Shown one piece after another: positions 33,190 to 42,519 of a stretch of 64,000 bases of DNA. Location of the stretch: positions 1-64,000 of the forward strand of contig CAVOYR010000006.1 in NCBI GenBank assembly GCA_963700735.1. The letters are read 5' to 3'. Below the pieces are notes generated by a model. The model was not told the origin of the DNA, made no database searches, and saw nothing but the letters and a program-made list of their open reading frames with translations. The position numbers and the translations under genes are program-made. Numbering within the stretch: position 1 is the stretch's first letter; the number at the start of each line of letters is the position of its first letter. This stretch comes from Anderseniella sp963700735 (lineage in GTDB: Bacteria; Pseudomonadota; Alphaproteobacteria; Rhizobiales; Aestuariivirgaceae).

Positions 33190-34123
33190 TCAAAGCTCGT
33201 CAATTGAAGTTATAAGCCGTGTACCATAAGTCTTGTCCAGACGGGCCTGGCGGGCGAGATTTACAAACGCATTTTCGCCGATAACGATATCTGCAAACGG
33301 CAAGACTGTAGTGAAGGCGGACATGTCGCGCAGGTCGTTCTCATTGATGGGCTTAGTTTGATCCTCGAGTCGGACAGCCAGTTCCCGTTCTGTCGCCAAG
33401 ATCGGCACGTCGGCTATTATACTACGGGCAAGTGAAGATCCGATATTGCGTACATCAGTCCAGTCCAAACCAAGCCTTCGACCAGTTTCAAGTATGAAAT
33501 CGAGCTCGTCGATCATCAGCTGTGCGCCATAAACGCGTTTGCGCAGAGCGAAGGGCTCCGAGTTCACAATAACCCGCCGTGCTTCGAATTCCCGCGATAA
33601 GATCGGCTGAGCTAGCGCTAAAGCGCCTGACACCTTCGAGCCTCACATCCTCATCGCTAGCGGTTAGATAGTCGAACAGCGCACTTTCAGGATTGGATCT
33701 CATATAGTCGATAAGTGCTTCCGAAAGTGCAAAGCCAAGCGTTTCAGGCGAATAATCTGTGACCGCTTCGATCCATAGGTCGGACAGGAACCATTGCTCC
33801 CCCAGCGGTGCGCGCGCGATCGTGAATTTCTCCGCCAGATATGCAGTAAGCGTCTCACCTAAGATATGACGCCGACTGCGGAAGACATGACCCTTGCTCA
33901 GGGTGACCTGCGTTCGCGCTATATTGGCACGACGGACAGGGTCATTAATCTTTGAGGTTTCGTAGATATTGGCGAAGCTCAGTGGCACGACCAAGTGGTT
34001 CTGATCAACCGCCTCGACGACCTTAGTAAGCCTTGCATGATCCTGCGGATAGGTCGCCTTGTCCCAAGCGCCCCGAGCCAACGACACCCATGCATTCTGA
34101 TCTAGATATAGAAGCTCCGCCAC
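33190..34123 (-). pseudogene. PIN-like nuclease/toxin, frameshifted
   Basis: The N-terminal part begins LYLDQNAWVSLARGAWDKAT, where the first Asp and Asn fit the metal site of a PIN-like fold. The C-terminal part (in another frame) has DWTDVRNIGSSL, NDLRDMSAFTTVLPFADIVI and RQARLDKTYGTRLI, the pattern of PIN-like domains that follow the last acidic residues. One extra base near 33627-33640 separates the two frames. Repaired, it is about 310 residues. No antitoxin gene is adjacent. It could be a solitary toxin or RNA-targeting defence nuclease; lone PIN genes of this size are hard to place. Base composition is lower in GC than its neighbours, which suggests transfer. Confidence 0.6.
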
Positions 34124-34304
34124 GGTTCTAGAATAGCGATGTTTTGAGGCTGAGTTTAGTACGTTTGCAGCTACGCGAGCTCATTGCGATCATTAGACCC
34201 AAGCCGCAATCCGGATCATCTCAAACATCTGCTCAGATTCTCAATTTGGTCACTTCGTCCGCATAGCTGCCGTTCAGTAGTGCTGTTCCATATTTAAAAT
34301 TAAT

Positions 34305-34329
34305 TCACCCCGGCCTTCGCCGGGGTGAC
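34305..34329. repeat. REP-like palindrome CACCCCGGC / GCCGGGGTG
   Basis: A perfect 9-bp stem with loop CTTC in the gap between the PIN-like gene and the membrane protein. This CACCCCGG-type palindrome is common between alphaproteobacterial genes. Bases 34124-34304 hold no gene. Confidence 0.55.
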
Positions 34330-34461
34330 GGCGTGTAGCGCGGCAAGACCAGCATTGTTCATCATTGAAACCAGAATAGCACTCACCGTTAAACCTCCAA
34401 TAATTGAACTGGCCTAAGTTCAGTCGAGGCATTTCTTCCGAGGCAAATGCGGAGACCGGAG

Positions 34462-35004
34462 ATGGACGCCACGCCTGGAATGCCGGCTCGTATCCTGTTC
34501 GGCTTGATCGCTGCTGGAGTGGTGTACGGCCTTTATGCCTTGAGCAGGCATTCAGGTGCTGACCAACGCGGCTGGCGTCATGTCAAGGCCGGGCCAATGC
34601 ACTTGACCGGTGTGAGTTTGGGCGCTGCGCTGACAGGGCTCATGTCGTACGTCTGGCTCTTTGTCGGGTCGTCGCGACCGGATGCCGAGAGCCAGATGAC
34701 AATCCTGTTCTATCTCATTATTGCCTTCGGATGCGGCTCAATCATTGTTGCCCTCCAGGCCTGGATGATCGGCCGGCGTGCCATCCGCTGGCGCGGCAAA
34801 TCTGTGCGGTTCTCCCTTGGTGGACAGGCAGAGACCCGGGAGTTTCAGGACATCGCAGCCATACAGCAGACCCTCTGGGGACGAGTTGCGTTCAAGTTCA
34901 AGGATGGTGCGGTACTGATGCTCGATCCGTATGCACAGGGTGCGGGCGAACTCATCGATGCCGCCCGGGATTTTCTTGAGGCTCAACCCGGCAACGCGGC
35001 GTAG
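34462..35004 (+). CDS. Hypothetical two-to-three-helix membrane protein
   Basis: A 180-residue protein. Hydrophobic helices span about residues 9-25 (ARILFGLIAAGVVYGLYALS), 47-65 (TGVSLGAALTGLMSYVWLFV) and 79-98 (TILFYLIIAFGCGSIIVALQ). They are followed by a small cytoplasmic beta-rich part (IRWRGKSVRFSLGGQAETRE, VAFKFKDGAVLMLDPYAQGA) that looks like a PH-like domain. No family name is certain. ATG 34462 is preferred because GGAG lies 7 bases upstream; 34447 is weaker. Tail-to-tail with the giant coiled-coil gene. Confidence 0.6.
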   Translation: MDATPGMPARILFGLIAAGVVYGLYALSRHSGADQRGWRHVKAGPMHLTGVSLGAALTGLMSYVWLFVGSSRPDAESQMTILFYLIIAFGCGSIIVALQAWMIGRRAIRWRGKSVRFSLGGQAETREFQDIAAIQQTLWGRVAFKFKDGAVLMLDPYAQGAGELIDAARDFLEAQPGNAA

Positions 35005-35061
35005 ACAGGGTTACATCCGGGGTGAGCCGGATTGAGCACCAGGCAACAGCCGGTCAGCTGG

Positions 35062-38000
35062 TCAGTGCTTCACCCGGCCTGCGGCCTCGGCCAGCATCAG
35101 GTACACCTTGCCGGTTTCCGACGCGAGGCACTGGTCGACAAGTTCCTCGCCGGCATCCGACGACGCCACCGTGTCGAGCAGCCGCTCGAACAGGCGGATG
35201 AAGCCATCGACGCGGGACTTGACCAGCCGCTCATCGCGATAGGCGGCGCGGACCTGGTCCATCAGTTTCTTGCCGCGGGCCTGGAACAGGCGGTGCGTAT
35301 AGGTCTGGGTTTCGCCCAGCTTGTACGCCTTCTCAAGGTCCTTCGGCAGGCCGCCCTGCAGCGCGTCGTAGATGTCGCGCGTGGCGGCGTTGAGCTTGGC
35401 CACCAGGGCTTCTGTCTCGCGGCTCGCCGACCGGGTCTCGCTTGAGCGGGCCGGCTTGGGCGAGGCTTCGGCCTCACCGCTCAGCAGGTCGCCCAGGAAA
35501 CGGCTGATCGATTTCGAGCCGCCTGCGCTGCGTGCTGAACGGGTGTCATCGTCGCCTGCTTCGCTGCGGGGGGAGTTCGGGGCACCTGACGTCCGCGTTG
35601 CAGCGATGGACGAGGTGCCCTCAGTTTTTCCCGGCGAACGCCCCCGGCCCTCCGGCGGTATGTAGATGCCCGGTCCGGACATGGCCAGTGACGACGACTG
35701 CCGCTTGACCACGTCTGCCAGCGCGTTGAGCGCGGTGATCTGGTCGGACACGACGCGGCGCATGGCATCGGCGGACGAGCGGGTTTCGGCCGGCAGCTCC
35801 AGCACGGCGCGGCGCAGCTCGGTGCGGGCGAACTCGATCTCGCGGACCACGTTGGCGGCAGCTTCGCGCATCTCGTCGGCGGTGGAGGAGAACTCCTCGG
35901 TCGAGCCCGACATGGTGGTGTTGAGCTGGCGAACCACTTCCTCGTGCTGGGCCATGATGTTGCGCGCGGCACGGCTGACCTGCTCGTCGGAGATCGCCTC
36001 GATCTTCTTGATCTCTTCCTGCAGCTGGTCGGACGCGGCCGAGAACTGCGATGCCATCAGGCGGCCAAGCTCGTCGGTGCGGCCGTTGGCATCGGACAGC
36101 GAGTGTTCGACGCGCTCGAGGTAGCGGGCCATGATGCCGTCGACCTCTTCCGACTTCTTGCCGAGCTTGGTCAGCAGTTCTGCCATCTGCGTGTCGCGAG
36201 TGTCCATCATCCGGTCGATGCGCTCGTTGAAGGTCTGCACGGCGCGCTCGACCTTGGCGGCGGTTCCGTCAAGGCGTTCCGAGATCTTGCCCGAGGTGGC
36301 ATCGAGACGGCCAACCAGCGAGGTCGACACGGTGTCGATGCGCTGGTCCAGTTCGCTGGCGGTGTCCTTGAGGGCGTCGGCCAGCAGGCTGTAGGCATCG
36401 TCGAGGTGGGTGGAGAACTTGGCTCCGGTTTCCTCGAGGCGGCGCGAGGCCTCGCTGGCGCGGGTTTCCAGTTCGCCGGCCGAGGAGTTGATGCGGCCTA
36501 CGAGGCCTGCGGCATGGCCTTCGAAGCGGCTCGTGATGCTGGAGGTGCTTTCCTCCAGGCTGTCGGCAAACGAGGTGGATGCGCGGCCAAGCTCGCCGAT
36601 GAGTTCGCGCGCGGCGCCGTCAAGGCCTTCGGAGAAGGCGGTGCGCGCACTGCCCAGCTCGTTGAACACGCGCTCGGCGCGCTCGTCGAGCATCCTGGCG
36701 AAGGCCTCGCCGGTTGCGTCCATGCGGCTGATCACGTCGCCGGTCATCTCTTCGAGCAGGCTGTTGGCCAGGTCGAAGCGCTTGCCGAGATCGCGCGAGT
36801 TGGCATCGAGACGCGAGAACATGGCCTCGCCTGAGCGCTCCATCGTATCGGCGACCTGCCGGGTGGTGTCCTCGAAGCGGCTTGCCATGTCGGCATTGGC
36901 CTTCTCGACGTGGCTGTACCACTGCGCGGTGGTGCTGTCGAGCTGGCCGGACATGCCTTCGATCTGGTTGAGCACGGTGCCGGAGCGATCCTCCAGCTGG
37001 TTCATCAGGGTGGACATGGTGTCGGCCACGCTGTCGAGGCGCGTGGTCAGGCTGGAGGAGGTGGTGTCCAGCCGCTCGGTCAGCAGTTGCGACACTTCGT
37101 CCAGGCGGCCGGTCATGGCGCCTGACGATGAATCCAGCCGGTCGGCGAGCTGGCTCGTGGTGCTGTCCAGCTTGCCGGTCATCTCGGCGGAGGCATGGTC
37201 AAGCAACTCGGCCATCCGGGTGGTTGCGGTTTCGAGGCGGCCGGTCAGTTCATCCGACGAGCCGTCGAGGCGGTCAGCCAGAACTTCGCTGGTCGAGTTG
37301 AGCTTGGCGGTCATCTCGGCAGACGCCTCGTCGAGCACGTCCGCGATGCGCAGCGTGGCAGAGTCGAGACGGCCGGTCAGGTCGGTCGCGTTGGTGGTGA
37401 GCTGTTCGGACAGCGCACGGGTGGTGGTTTCCAGCTTTGCGGTCAGTTCGGCGGACGAGGTGTCCAGGCGGCTGGCCAGCGCAGACGTGGTGCTTTCCAG
37501 CGTGCCGGTCATGTCGACGGATGCCGTGTCAAGCAGCTTGGCCATGCGCGAGGTGGCGCCCTCAAGACGAACCACCATCGCGTCCGACGTCTGTTCGATC
37601 TGGCCGGACAGGCGGGCGGTGGATTCATCCAGGTGGCCTGACATCAGCGATGTTGCCGTCTCGACCCGGTTGAACAGGGTGCCGGCAGAACTTTCCAGCT
37701 TGCCGGTGATTTCGTCGGTGATGCCTTCGAAGCGCTCGAACAGTTCGCCCGACGCCTTCTGCAGGGTGCCGGTCATCTTGCCCGACACGTCTTCCATGTA
37801 GGTGTAAACCTCGTCGCGCGCGGTGGCGACGTTCTGGACGAACTCGCCCGAGATCGACAGCAGCTTGTCGGTCAGGGCAGAACCGGACAGGTCAAGCTGT
37901 TCGCCAACGGCGGTGGAGGCTGCGGTGAGGCGGGTGGTGACCTTCTCGACAGAGCTGTTGAGCAGGTTGGCCATTTCGCCGGTGGAGCTTTCGAGCCGGC

Positions 38001-40104
38001 CGGCAACGCCCAAACCTGCTTCCTCGATGGCACGCGACACGCGTGCACCGCTGTCGTTGATGTGGTCGAGCAGGGCCTCGGACGAGAGCTCGGTGTTGCG
38101 GGCAATTTCCTCGCCGGAGGCACGGAGCTTCTCGACCACCTTGACGCTGGTCGTCTCGAGGCTGGTGGCAACCGTTTCACCGGTGGTGTGCAGGTTGTCG
38201 ACAACCGACTTCGAGGCAGACTGCACCCGGTCGGTGACTTCGATGCCAACCTCGTTGAGGTTGCGCAGCACCACTTCGGAGGTGACCTGAACCGACTGCG
38301 CCACATCGTCGCCGACGGTGCGGAGCTGGCCGACAATGGCGTCGGACGTGGACTGCATGGTGGTGACGACGGTGCCCGATGCAGAGCGCACGCTGTCGTT
38401 GACGCGCTCGCCAGCGGTGGTGATGAGGCTGGCGTTTTCCTCTGCAACGGCGGCAAGCCGGGCGGTGACGTCGGACGAGGCGGAGTCGACGGCGCGCACG
38501 ATGCTTTCGCTGGAAGCACGCACGGTATCGCCAATGCGGTCGCTGGCACCGACGATCAGGCCAACCTTTTCGTCTGCCACGCCCTGCAGGCGTTCTGCGG
38601 CGTCGGTAGACGACAGTTCGATCGAGCGCACGAGGTTTTCGGCGGACGAACGCACCGTGTCGGTGACGATCTGGCCGGCGCTGATGATGATCGAGGCGTT
38701 GTCCTCGGCCATGCCCTTGAGTGCGTCGGCGACGGAGGTGGCGGTGGATTCGGCCTCGCGCACGGTTTCGGCGCTGACCGTTGCGACGTGATCGGCGACG
38801 GCCTGCAGGCGCTGGTGCACCGCGCCGGTTGAGGACTCGACGGCCTTGACGATTTCACCCGATGTCGAGCGGATGTTGTGGGTCACGCTGTCTGACGTCG
38901 TGCGCATGATATCGGCGTTGAGCTCGGCGGCACCTCGCAGCTGCTCGCTCAGGGTCGAGGTGAGGTTCTCGATGCTGCCGGTTACCTCGCTGCGGGCCGT
39001 GCGCAGTTCGCCCACGCTGCCCTGGATGGCATCGGCAATGCTGGATTCAAGCATGCGAAGGTTGTCGCCGAACTGCATGCCTTCAGAGTTCAGCCGCTGC
39101 GTTGTCTCGTGCATCATGCCGACCTGGCTCGACACGTTGTCGGAGAACAGGCGCATTTCGGAGACCAGCGTGCCGGACATCTGTTCCATGCGGGCGGTCT
39201 GGCCGGCGATTTCCGTGCCGACGAAACTTGCCCGGTTGGAGATGTCATCGACGGTCTGGGCCAGTTCGATGGTGGTGTTCTTCAGGTTGTGCTCAAGCGC
39301 TGCAAGCGTCGAGGAGGCGGACTCGATGATGCCGGACAGGCCGTGGGTGTTTTCCTCCAGGCGGCCAAGCAGCGGCTGCGCCTCGTTGCCGAGAACGAGG
39401 CCGGTCTCATGCAGGGCGTTGCGCTGGCGCTCGAGGCCTTCCAGCATCAGCCGGATGCGTTCCTCGTTGGCACCGAAGGCGCGCTCGATGTTGGCCATTT
39501 CCTTGTGGATGACACCTTCCAGCTCGGAGGCGCGCTGCACGGCGTGCTCAACGCCGCCGACCAGCTGGTCGACTTCGCGGCGCACCAGCTGCGAGACCGA
39601 TGACAGGCTTTCGGTGGCAATGTCCTGCGGACGCACCAGGCGCATGGCCGTCTGCATCAGGGCCTGCGAGACGTGGTTCATCTGGTTGGCGCGATAGACG
39701 AGGTAGCCGATCGCCATGAACACGGCGCACGGCACCAGTGCGACCAGCGCAGTGCGGGTGGTCAGCGGCAGGTTTTCCAGCGCCAGCGGGTTGCCCAGCT
39801 GCACGAGTGCAGGAATGTACAGGACGATCCAGATCATCAGCCACATCATGGATGCAACGACAGCGGTCCAGATCGGCGTGGTGGAGGTGCGGCGGCGGAT
39901 GGCGCTCAGCGAACTGGCGGCGAAAGCGTCGTTCTCATTGGCAGGGCGGCCGCGCATGACAGCTTCGCGGCGGCGCTGGTCTATGGCTTCCAGACGGCGG
40001 CGCTCGGCCACGTCACGGTCCTGGACCACTGGTTCGTCGGCTGCGTCAGCAGGCCTGCGGTTCCGGCGTGACGCACGGCGCGGCTGGTTGATCTCACTCG
40101 ACAT
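35062..40104 (-). CDS. Giant coiled-coil membrane protein, growth-pole-ring (GPR/RgsE)-like
   Basis: A 1680-residue protein. Two N-terminal helices (VVASMMWLMIWIVLYIPALV and TALVALVPCAVFMAIGYLVY) are followed by about 1300 residues of helical repeats. Between about 36,990 and 37,975 the protein is a run of roughly 30 consecutive 11-residue units (e.g. DELTGRLETAT, TRMAELLDHAS, AEMTGKLDSTT). Before that come four 44-residue repeats. A Ser/Gly-rich linker and a short conserved C-terminal helical domain (YDALQGGLPKDLEKAYKLGE) close it. Size, two N-terminal helices and apolipoprotein-like repeats match the Growth Pole Ring protein of Agrobacterium, which organises polar growth. This identity is from shape, not proven homology. 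ATG 40104 has GGGGATG upstream. Confidence 0.7.
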   Translation of the reverse strand: MSSEINQPRRASRRNRRPADAADEPVVQDRDVAERRRLEAIDQRRREAVMRGRPANENDAFAASSLSAIRRRTSTTPIWTAVVASMMWLMIWIVLYIPALVQLGNPLALENLPLTTRTALVALVPCAVFMAIGYLVYRANQMNHVSQALMQTAMRLVRPQDIATESLSSVSQLVRREVDQLVGGVEHAVQRASELEGVIHKEMANIERAFGANEERIRLMLEGLERQRNALHETGLVLGNEAQPLLGRLEENTHGLSGIIESASSTLAALEHNLKNTTIELAQTVDDISNRASFVGTEIAGQTARMEQMSGTLVSEMRLFSDNVSSQVGMMHETTQRLNSEGMQFGDNLRMLESSIADAIQGSVGELRTARSEVTGSIENLTSTLSEQLRGAAELNADIMRTTSDSVTHNIRSTSGEIVKAVESSTGAVHQRLQAVADHVATVSAETVREAESTATSVADALKGMAEDNASIIISAGQIVTDTVRSSAENLVRSIELSSTDAAERLQGVADEKVGLIVGASDRIGDTVRASSESIVRAVDSASSDVTARLAAVAEENASLITTAGERVNDSVRSASGTVVTTMQSTSDAIVGQLRTVGDDVAQSVQVTSEVVLRNLNEVGIEVTDRVQSASKSVVDNLHTTGETVATSLETTSVKVVEKLRASGEEIARNTELSSEALLDHINDSGARVSRAIEEAGLGVAGRLESSTGEMANLLNSSVEKVTTRLTAASTAVGEQLDLSGSALTDKLLSISGEFVQNVATARDEVYTYMEDVSGKMTGTLQKASGELFERFEGITDEITGKLESSAGTLFNRVETATSLMSGHLDESTARLSGQIEQTSDAMVVRLEGATSRMAKLLDTASVDMTGTLESTTSALASRLDTSSAELTAKLETTTRALSEQLTTNATDLTGRLDSATLRIADVLDEASAEMTAKLNSTSEVLADRLDGSSDELTGRLETATTRMAELLDHASAEMTGKLDSTTSQLADRLDSSSGAMTGRLDEVSQLLTERLDTTSSSLTTRLDSVADTMSTLMNQLEDRSGTVLNQIEGMSGQLDSTTAQWYSHVEKANADMASRFEDTTRQVADTMERSGEAMFSRLDANSRDLGKRFDLANSLLEEMTGDVISRMDATGEAFARMLDERAERVFNELGSARTAFSEGLDGAARELIGELGRASTSFADSLEESTSSITSRFEGHAAGLVGRINSSAGELETRASEASRRLEETGAKFSTHLDDAYSLLADALKDTASELDQRIDTVSTSLVGRLDATSGKISERLDGTAAKVERAVQTFNERIDRMMDTRDTQMAELLTKLGKKSEEVDGIMARYLERVEHSLSDANGRTDELGRLMASQFSAASDQLQEEIKKIEAISDEQVSRAARNIMAQHEEVVRQLNTTMSGSTEEFSSTADEMREAAANVVREIEFARTELRRAVLELPAETRSSADAMRRVVSDQITALNALADVVKRQSSSLAMSGPGIYIPPEGRGRSPGKTEGTSSIAATRTSGAPNSPRSEAGDDDTRSARSAGGSKSISRFLGDLLSGEAEASPKPARSSETRSASRETEALVAKLNAATRDIYDALQGGLPKDLEKAYKLGETQTYTHRLFQARGKKLMDQVRAAYRDERLVKSRVDGFIRLFERLLDTVASSDAGEELVDQCLASETGKVYLMLAEAAGRVKH

Positions 40105-40505
40105 ACTTGCATCCCCGCAACAAAATAACTGACAGTGCACATCCGCTCTCACCGGAACGCCCGGTTGCCTCGACAGCGGAATGCAGGTCTTGACGCCCCA
40201 CAAAAGCAAAGACTCATCATTGTCCGGTACTTTACCCGTTAAGGGGTCAATTCCGGCAATGACGGGATCCCACTCCTGCGTCCAACATGAGATTCTAGTG
40301 CAAAAGGCGCTTCTGCACGACGCAAAATCGTTCAGCAGGTACCTGTTTCTGCACAGTTGGTTAACGGGTTGCACGAAAATGAGTTCGCATTTTAGTACGC
40401 GATGCAACCAGTTGTTTATGTAAACTGTGGTAAACTGCACGTTCTGATTGTGTTGCATTTTGTTCCACCAGCGGTGGTGCGTGATCAGCCGGAGAGAGCG
40501 ACGGA
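40105..40505. promoter_or_regulatory. Divergent promoter region of the coiled-coil and Hpt genes
   Basis: No gene is present. Possible operator elements: the palindrome GTTTATGTAAAC at 40414-40425 followed by a direct TAAACTG repeat (40421 and 40431), TTAA sites near 40239 and 40361 that could be CtrA half-sites, and a GANTC methylation site at 40291 (GATTC), which would suit cell-cycle control. All are motif matches only. Confidence 0.4.
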
Positions 40506-40865
40506 ATGGTGCAAAACGAGGCAGCAGCGACGACGCATGTGAACAGCGTGCTCAACCTGGATCATCTGAACCAGTACACGCTGGGCGACAGGGACCTGCA
40601 GACCGAGTTGCTGGGGATGTTCCTGGAGCAACTCGATGCGCAAAGCCGCATTCTTGAAGCAGCAGAAACGGCGAGCTCATGGAGCCAGGCGGCGCATACG
40701 CTGAAGGGCGCGGCCCGCGCCGTCGGTGCGTTCGACCTGGCTGATATTGCCGAGCAGCTGGAAGACGCAGATTTCGCTGATGAGGAAAGCCGCCTTGCTG
40801 GCTTGCGTGACCTCGCCGTGGCGCGGCAGGTTTTCGAACAGGAACTGTCCCGGCTGGACAGCTGA
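40506..40865 (+). CDS. Hpt (histidine phosphotransfer) domain protein
   Basis: A 119-residue single-domain phosphotransfer protein. His64 in QAAHTLKGAARAVGA is the phosphorylated histidine of the HxxKG motif, in a four-helix bundle. It passes phosphate between a hybrid kinase and a response regulator, partners not encoded here. It is divergent from the giant coiled-coil gene, sharing the same 400-base control region, which hints at a link to polar growth or cell-cycle signalling. The start is the first Met after the control region. Confidence 0.82.
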   Translation: MVQNEAAATTHVNSVLNLDHLNQYTLGDRDLQTELLGMFLEQLDAQSRILEAAETASSWSQAAHTLKGAARAVGAFDLADIAEQLEDADFADEESRLAGLRDLAVARQVFEQELSRLDS

Positions 40866-41058
40866 TTGCGCATGATGGAGACGACCGGCGGCAACGCCCG
40901 CCGCCAATCCATTTTCCTGCCTGTTCTGCGCGTGCAGGCCGCAGCCGAACGCCCACGTTTGTGTTGCAATTTCTTGCTGTTCAGCCTAGCTACAACGTGA
41001 ACCCTTATTGGATGTATGCAAACAAGTTTGCATGCGTTGGCTGAGCGCAGGAACCCCA

Positions 41059-41380
41059 ATGGCAAAAATCACCTTCATCGAGCACAACGGTAAAGAGCAT
41101 ACCGTCGAGGGCGACAACGGCATGTCGGTCATGGAAGTGGCCGTCAAGAACATGGTGCCGGGAATCGACGCTGACTGCGGCGGCGCGTGTGCCTGCGCCA
41201 CGTGCCACGTCTATCTCCAGGGCGAATGGGCCGAAAAGCTCGCGAAGCGGTCCGAGATGGAAGAAGACATGCTGGACTTCGCTTTCGATGTGCAGGACTT
41301 CGTCGCGCCTGTCGTGCCAGATCCGCGTGTCGGACGACATCGACGGGCTGGTGCTGAAGGTGCCTGAAAAGCAGTTCTGA
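41059..41380 (+). pseudogene. 2Fe-2S ferredoxin, adrenodoxin type, frameshifted
   Basis: Residues 1-80 encode a plant/adrenodoxin-type ferredoxin: AKITFIEHNGKEHTVEGDNG and DADCGGACACATCHVY, with cluster ligands Cys40, Cys46 and Cys49. The fourth ligand lies in SRLSCQIRVSDDIDGLVLKV, which is readable only after one base is removed at the TT of 41299-41300. Without this repair the protein would lose its last cysteine and could not bind a cluster. It sits 77 bases upstream of the ferredoxin reductase gene, in the natural order. ATG 41059 starts the conserved domain. Confidence 0.85.
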
Positions 41381-41457
41381 CAACCGGCGCCGGTCGAACG
41401 CGCCCAGGCAGGGCCTGCATGAACTGCGCAAATCAAGATAACAAGGAGAGTTCGCCA

Positions 41458-42486
41458 ATGACGACGCAGGCGATAGAAACCGATGTGGTGATCGTTGGTG
41501 GAGGCCCGTGCGGTCTGTTTGCCGTGTTTGAACTGGGTCTGCTGGACATCAAGTGCCACGTGATCGACATCCTGGACAAGCCGGGTGGCCAGTGCGCCGA
41601 ACTGTATCCGGAAAAGCCGATCTACGACATTCCGGCGCTGCCGATCGTGACCGGCCAGGAACTGACCGACCGCCTGCTGGAGCAGGCAGCACCCTTCAAC
41701 CCGGCGTACCATTACAACCAGATGGTGACGGACCTGACCCGCAAGGATGATGGCACATTCGAGCTGGGCACGGATGGCGGGCTGAAGTTCCACTGCAAGG
41801 TGGTGGTGATTGCTGCCGGTGGCGGCAGCTTCCAGCCGAAGAAGCCGCCGATCCCGGGCATTGATGCCTATGAAGGCACCAGCGTGTTCTATTCGGTCAA
41901 GCGCATGGACGATTTCCGCGGCAAGGACATCCTGATCGTCGGCGGCGGTGACTCCGCGCTCGACTGGGTGAACAACCTGCAGCCGCTGGCCAACTCGATG
42001 ACGCTGCTGCACCGGCGCGACGACTTCCGTGCGGCCCCTGACAGCGTCAAGAAGATGCGCGAGCTGGTGGCGGCCGGCAAGATGGACCTGCACATCGGCC
42101 AGGTGACTGCGCTTGAGGGCGACAATGGCGTGCTGAAGGGCGTTACGATCAAGGGCAAGGACGGCGAGTTCGACGTTGCCTGCAACACCATGCTGCCGTT
42201 CTTCGGGCTGACCATGAAGCTGGGTCCGGTTGCCGACTGGGGGCTGAACCTCGAGGAAAACCTCATTCCGGTCGACACCGAGAAGTTCTCGACGTCGGAA
42301 CGGGGCATATTCGCCATTGGCGACATCAACCATTATCCGGGCAAGCTGAAGCTGATCCTGTCGGGCTTCCATGAAGCCGCGCTGATGGCGCAGGAAGCCT
42401 TCCGCATCATCAATCCGGGCGAGCGGTTGCTGTTCCAGTACACCACGTCCAGCTCCAACTTGCAGAAGAAGCTCGGCGTGGCTTGA
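41458..42486 (+). CDS. Ferredoxin--NADP reductase (TrxR-like YumC type)
   Basis: A 342-residue flavoprotein reductase. FAD site DVVIVGGGPCGLFAVFELGL, NAD(P) site DILIVGGGDSALDWVNNL and the C-terminal FAD clamp GIFAIGDINHYPGKLKLILS are all present. It lacks the CxxC redox pair of thioredoxin reductase, as in the YumC/Fpr2 group that reduces ferredoxin. AAGGAG lies just before ATG 41458. With the ferredoxin upstream it forms a small electron-transfer unit. Confidence 0.9.
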   Translation: MTTQAIETDVVIVGGGPCGLFAVFELGLLDIKCHVIDILDKPGGQCAELYPEKPIYDIPALPIVTGQELTDRLLEQAAPFNPAYHYNQMVTDLTRKDDGTFELGTDGGLKFHCKVVVIAAGGGSFQPKKPPIPGIDAYEGTSVFYSVKRMDDFRGKDILIVGGGDSALDWVNNLQPLANSMTLLHRRDDFRAAPDSVKKMRELVAAGKMDLHIGQVTALEGDNGVLKGVTIKGKDGEFDVACNTMLPFFGLTMKLGPVADWGLNLEENLIPVDTEKFSTSERGIFAIGDINHYPGKLKLILSGFHEAALMAQEAFRIINPGERLLFQYTTSSSNLQKKLGVA

Positions 42487-42519
42487 TTACATGCCTGCTG
42501 ACGGTTCAGGATCGGGCGC

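Noticed and set aside
36410..37801. Long plus-strand open frame (463 residues) across the giant coiled-coil gene
   Set aside because: It is the antisense image of the 33-base repeats; composition is Ser/Arg-biased with no domain and the minus-strand protein is clearly real.
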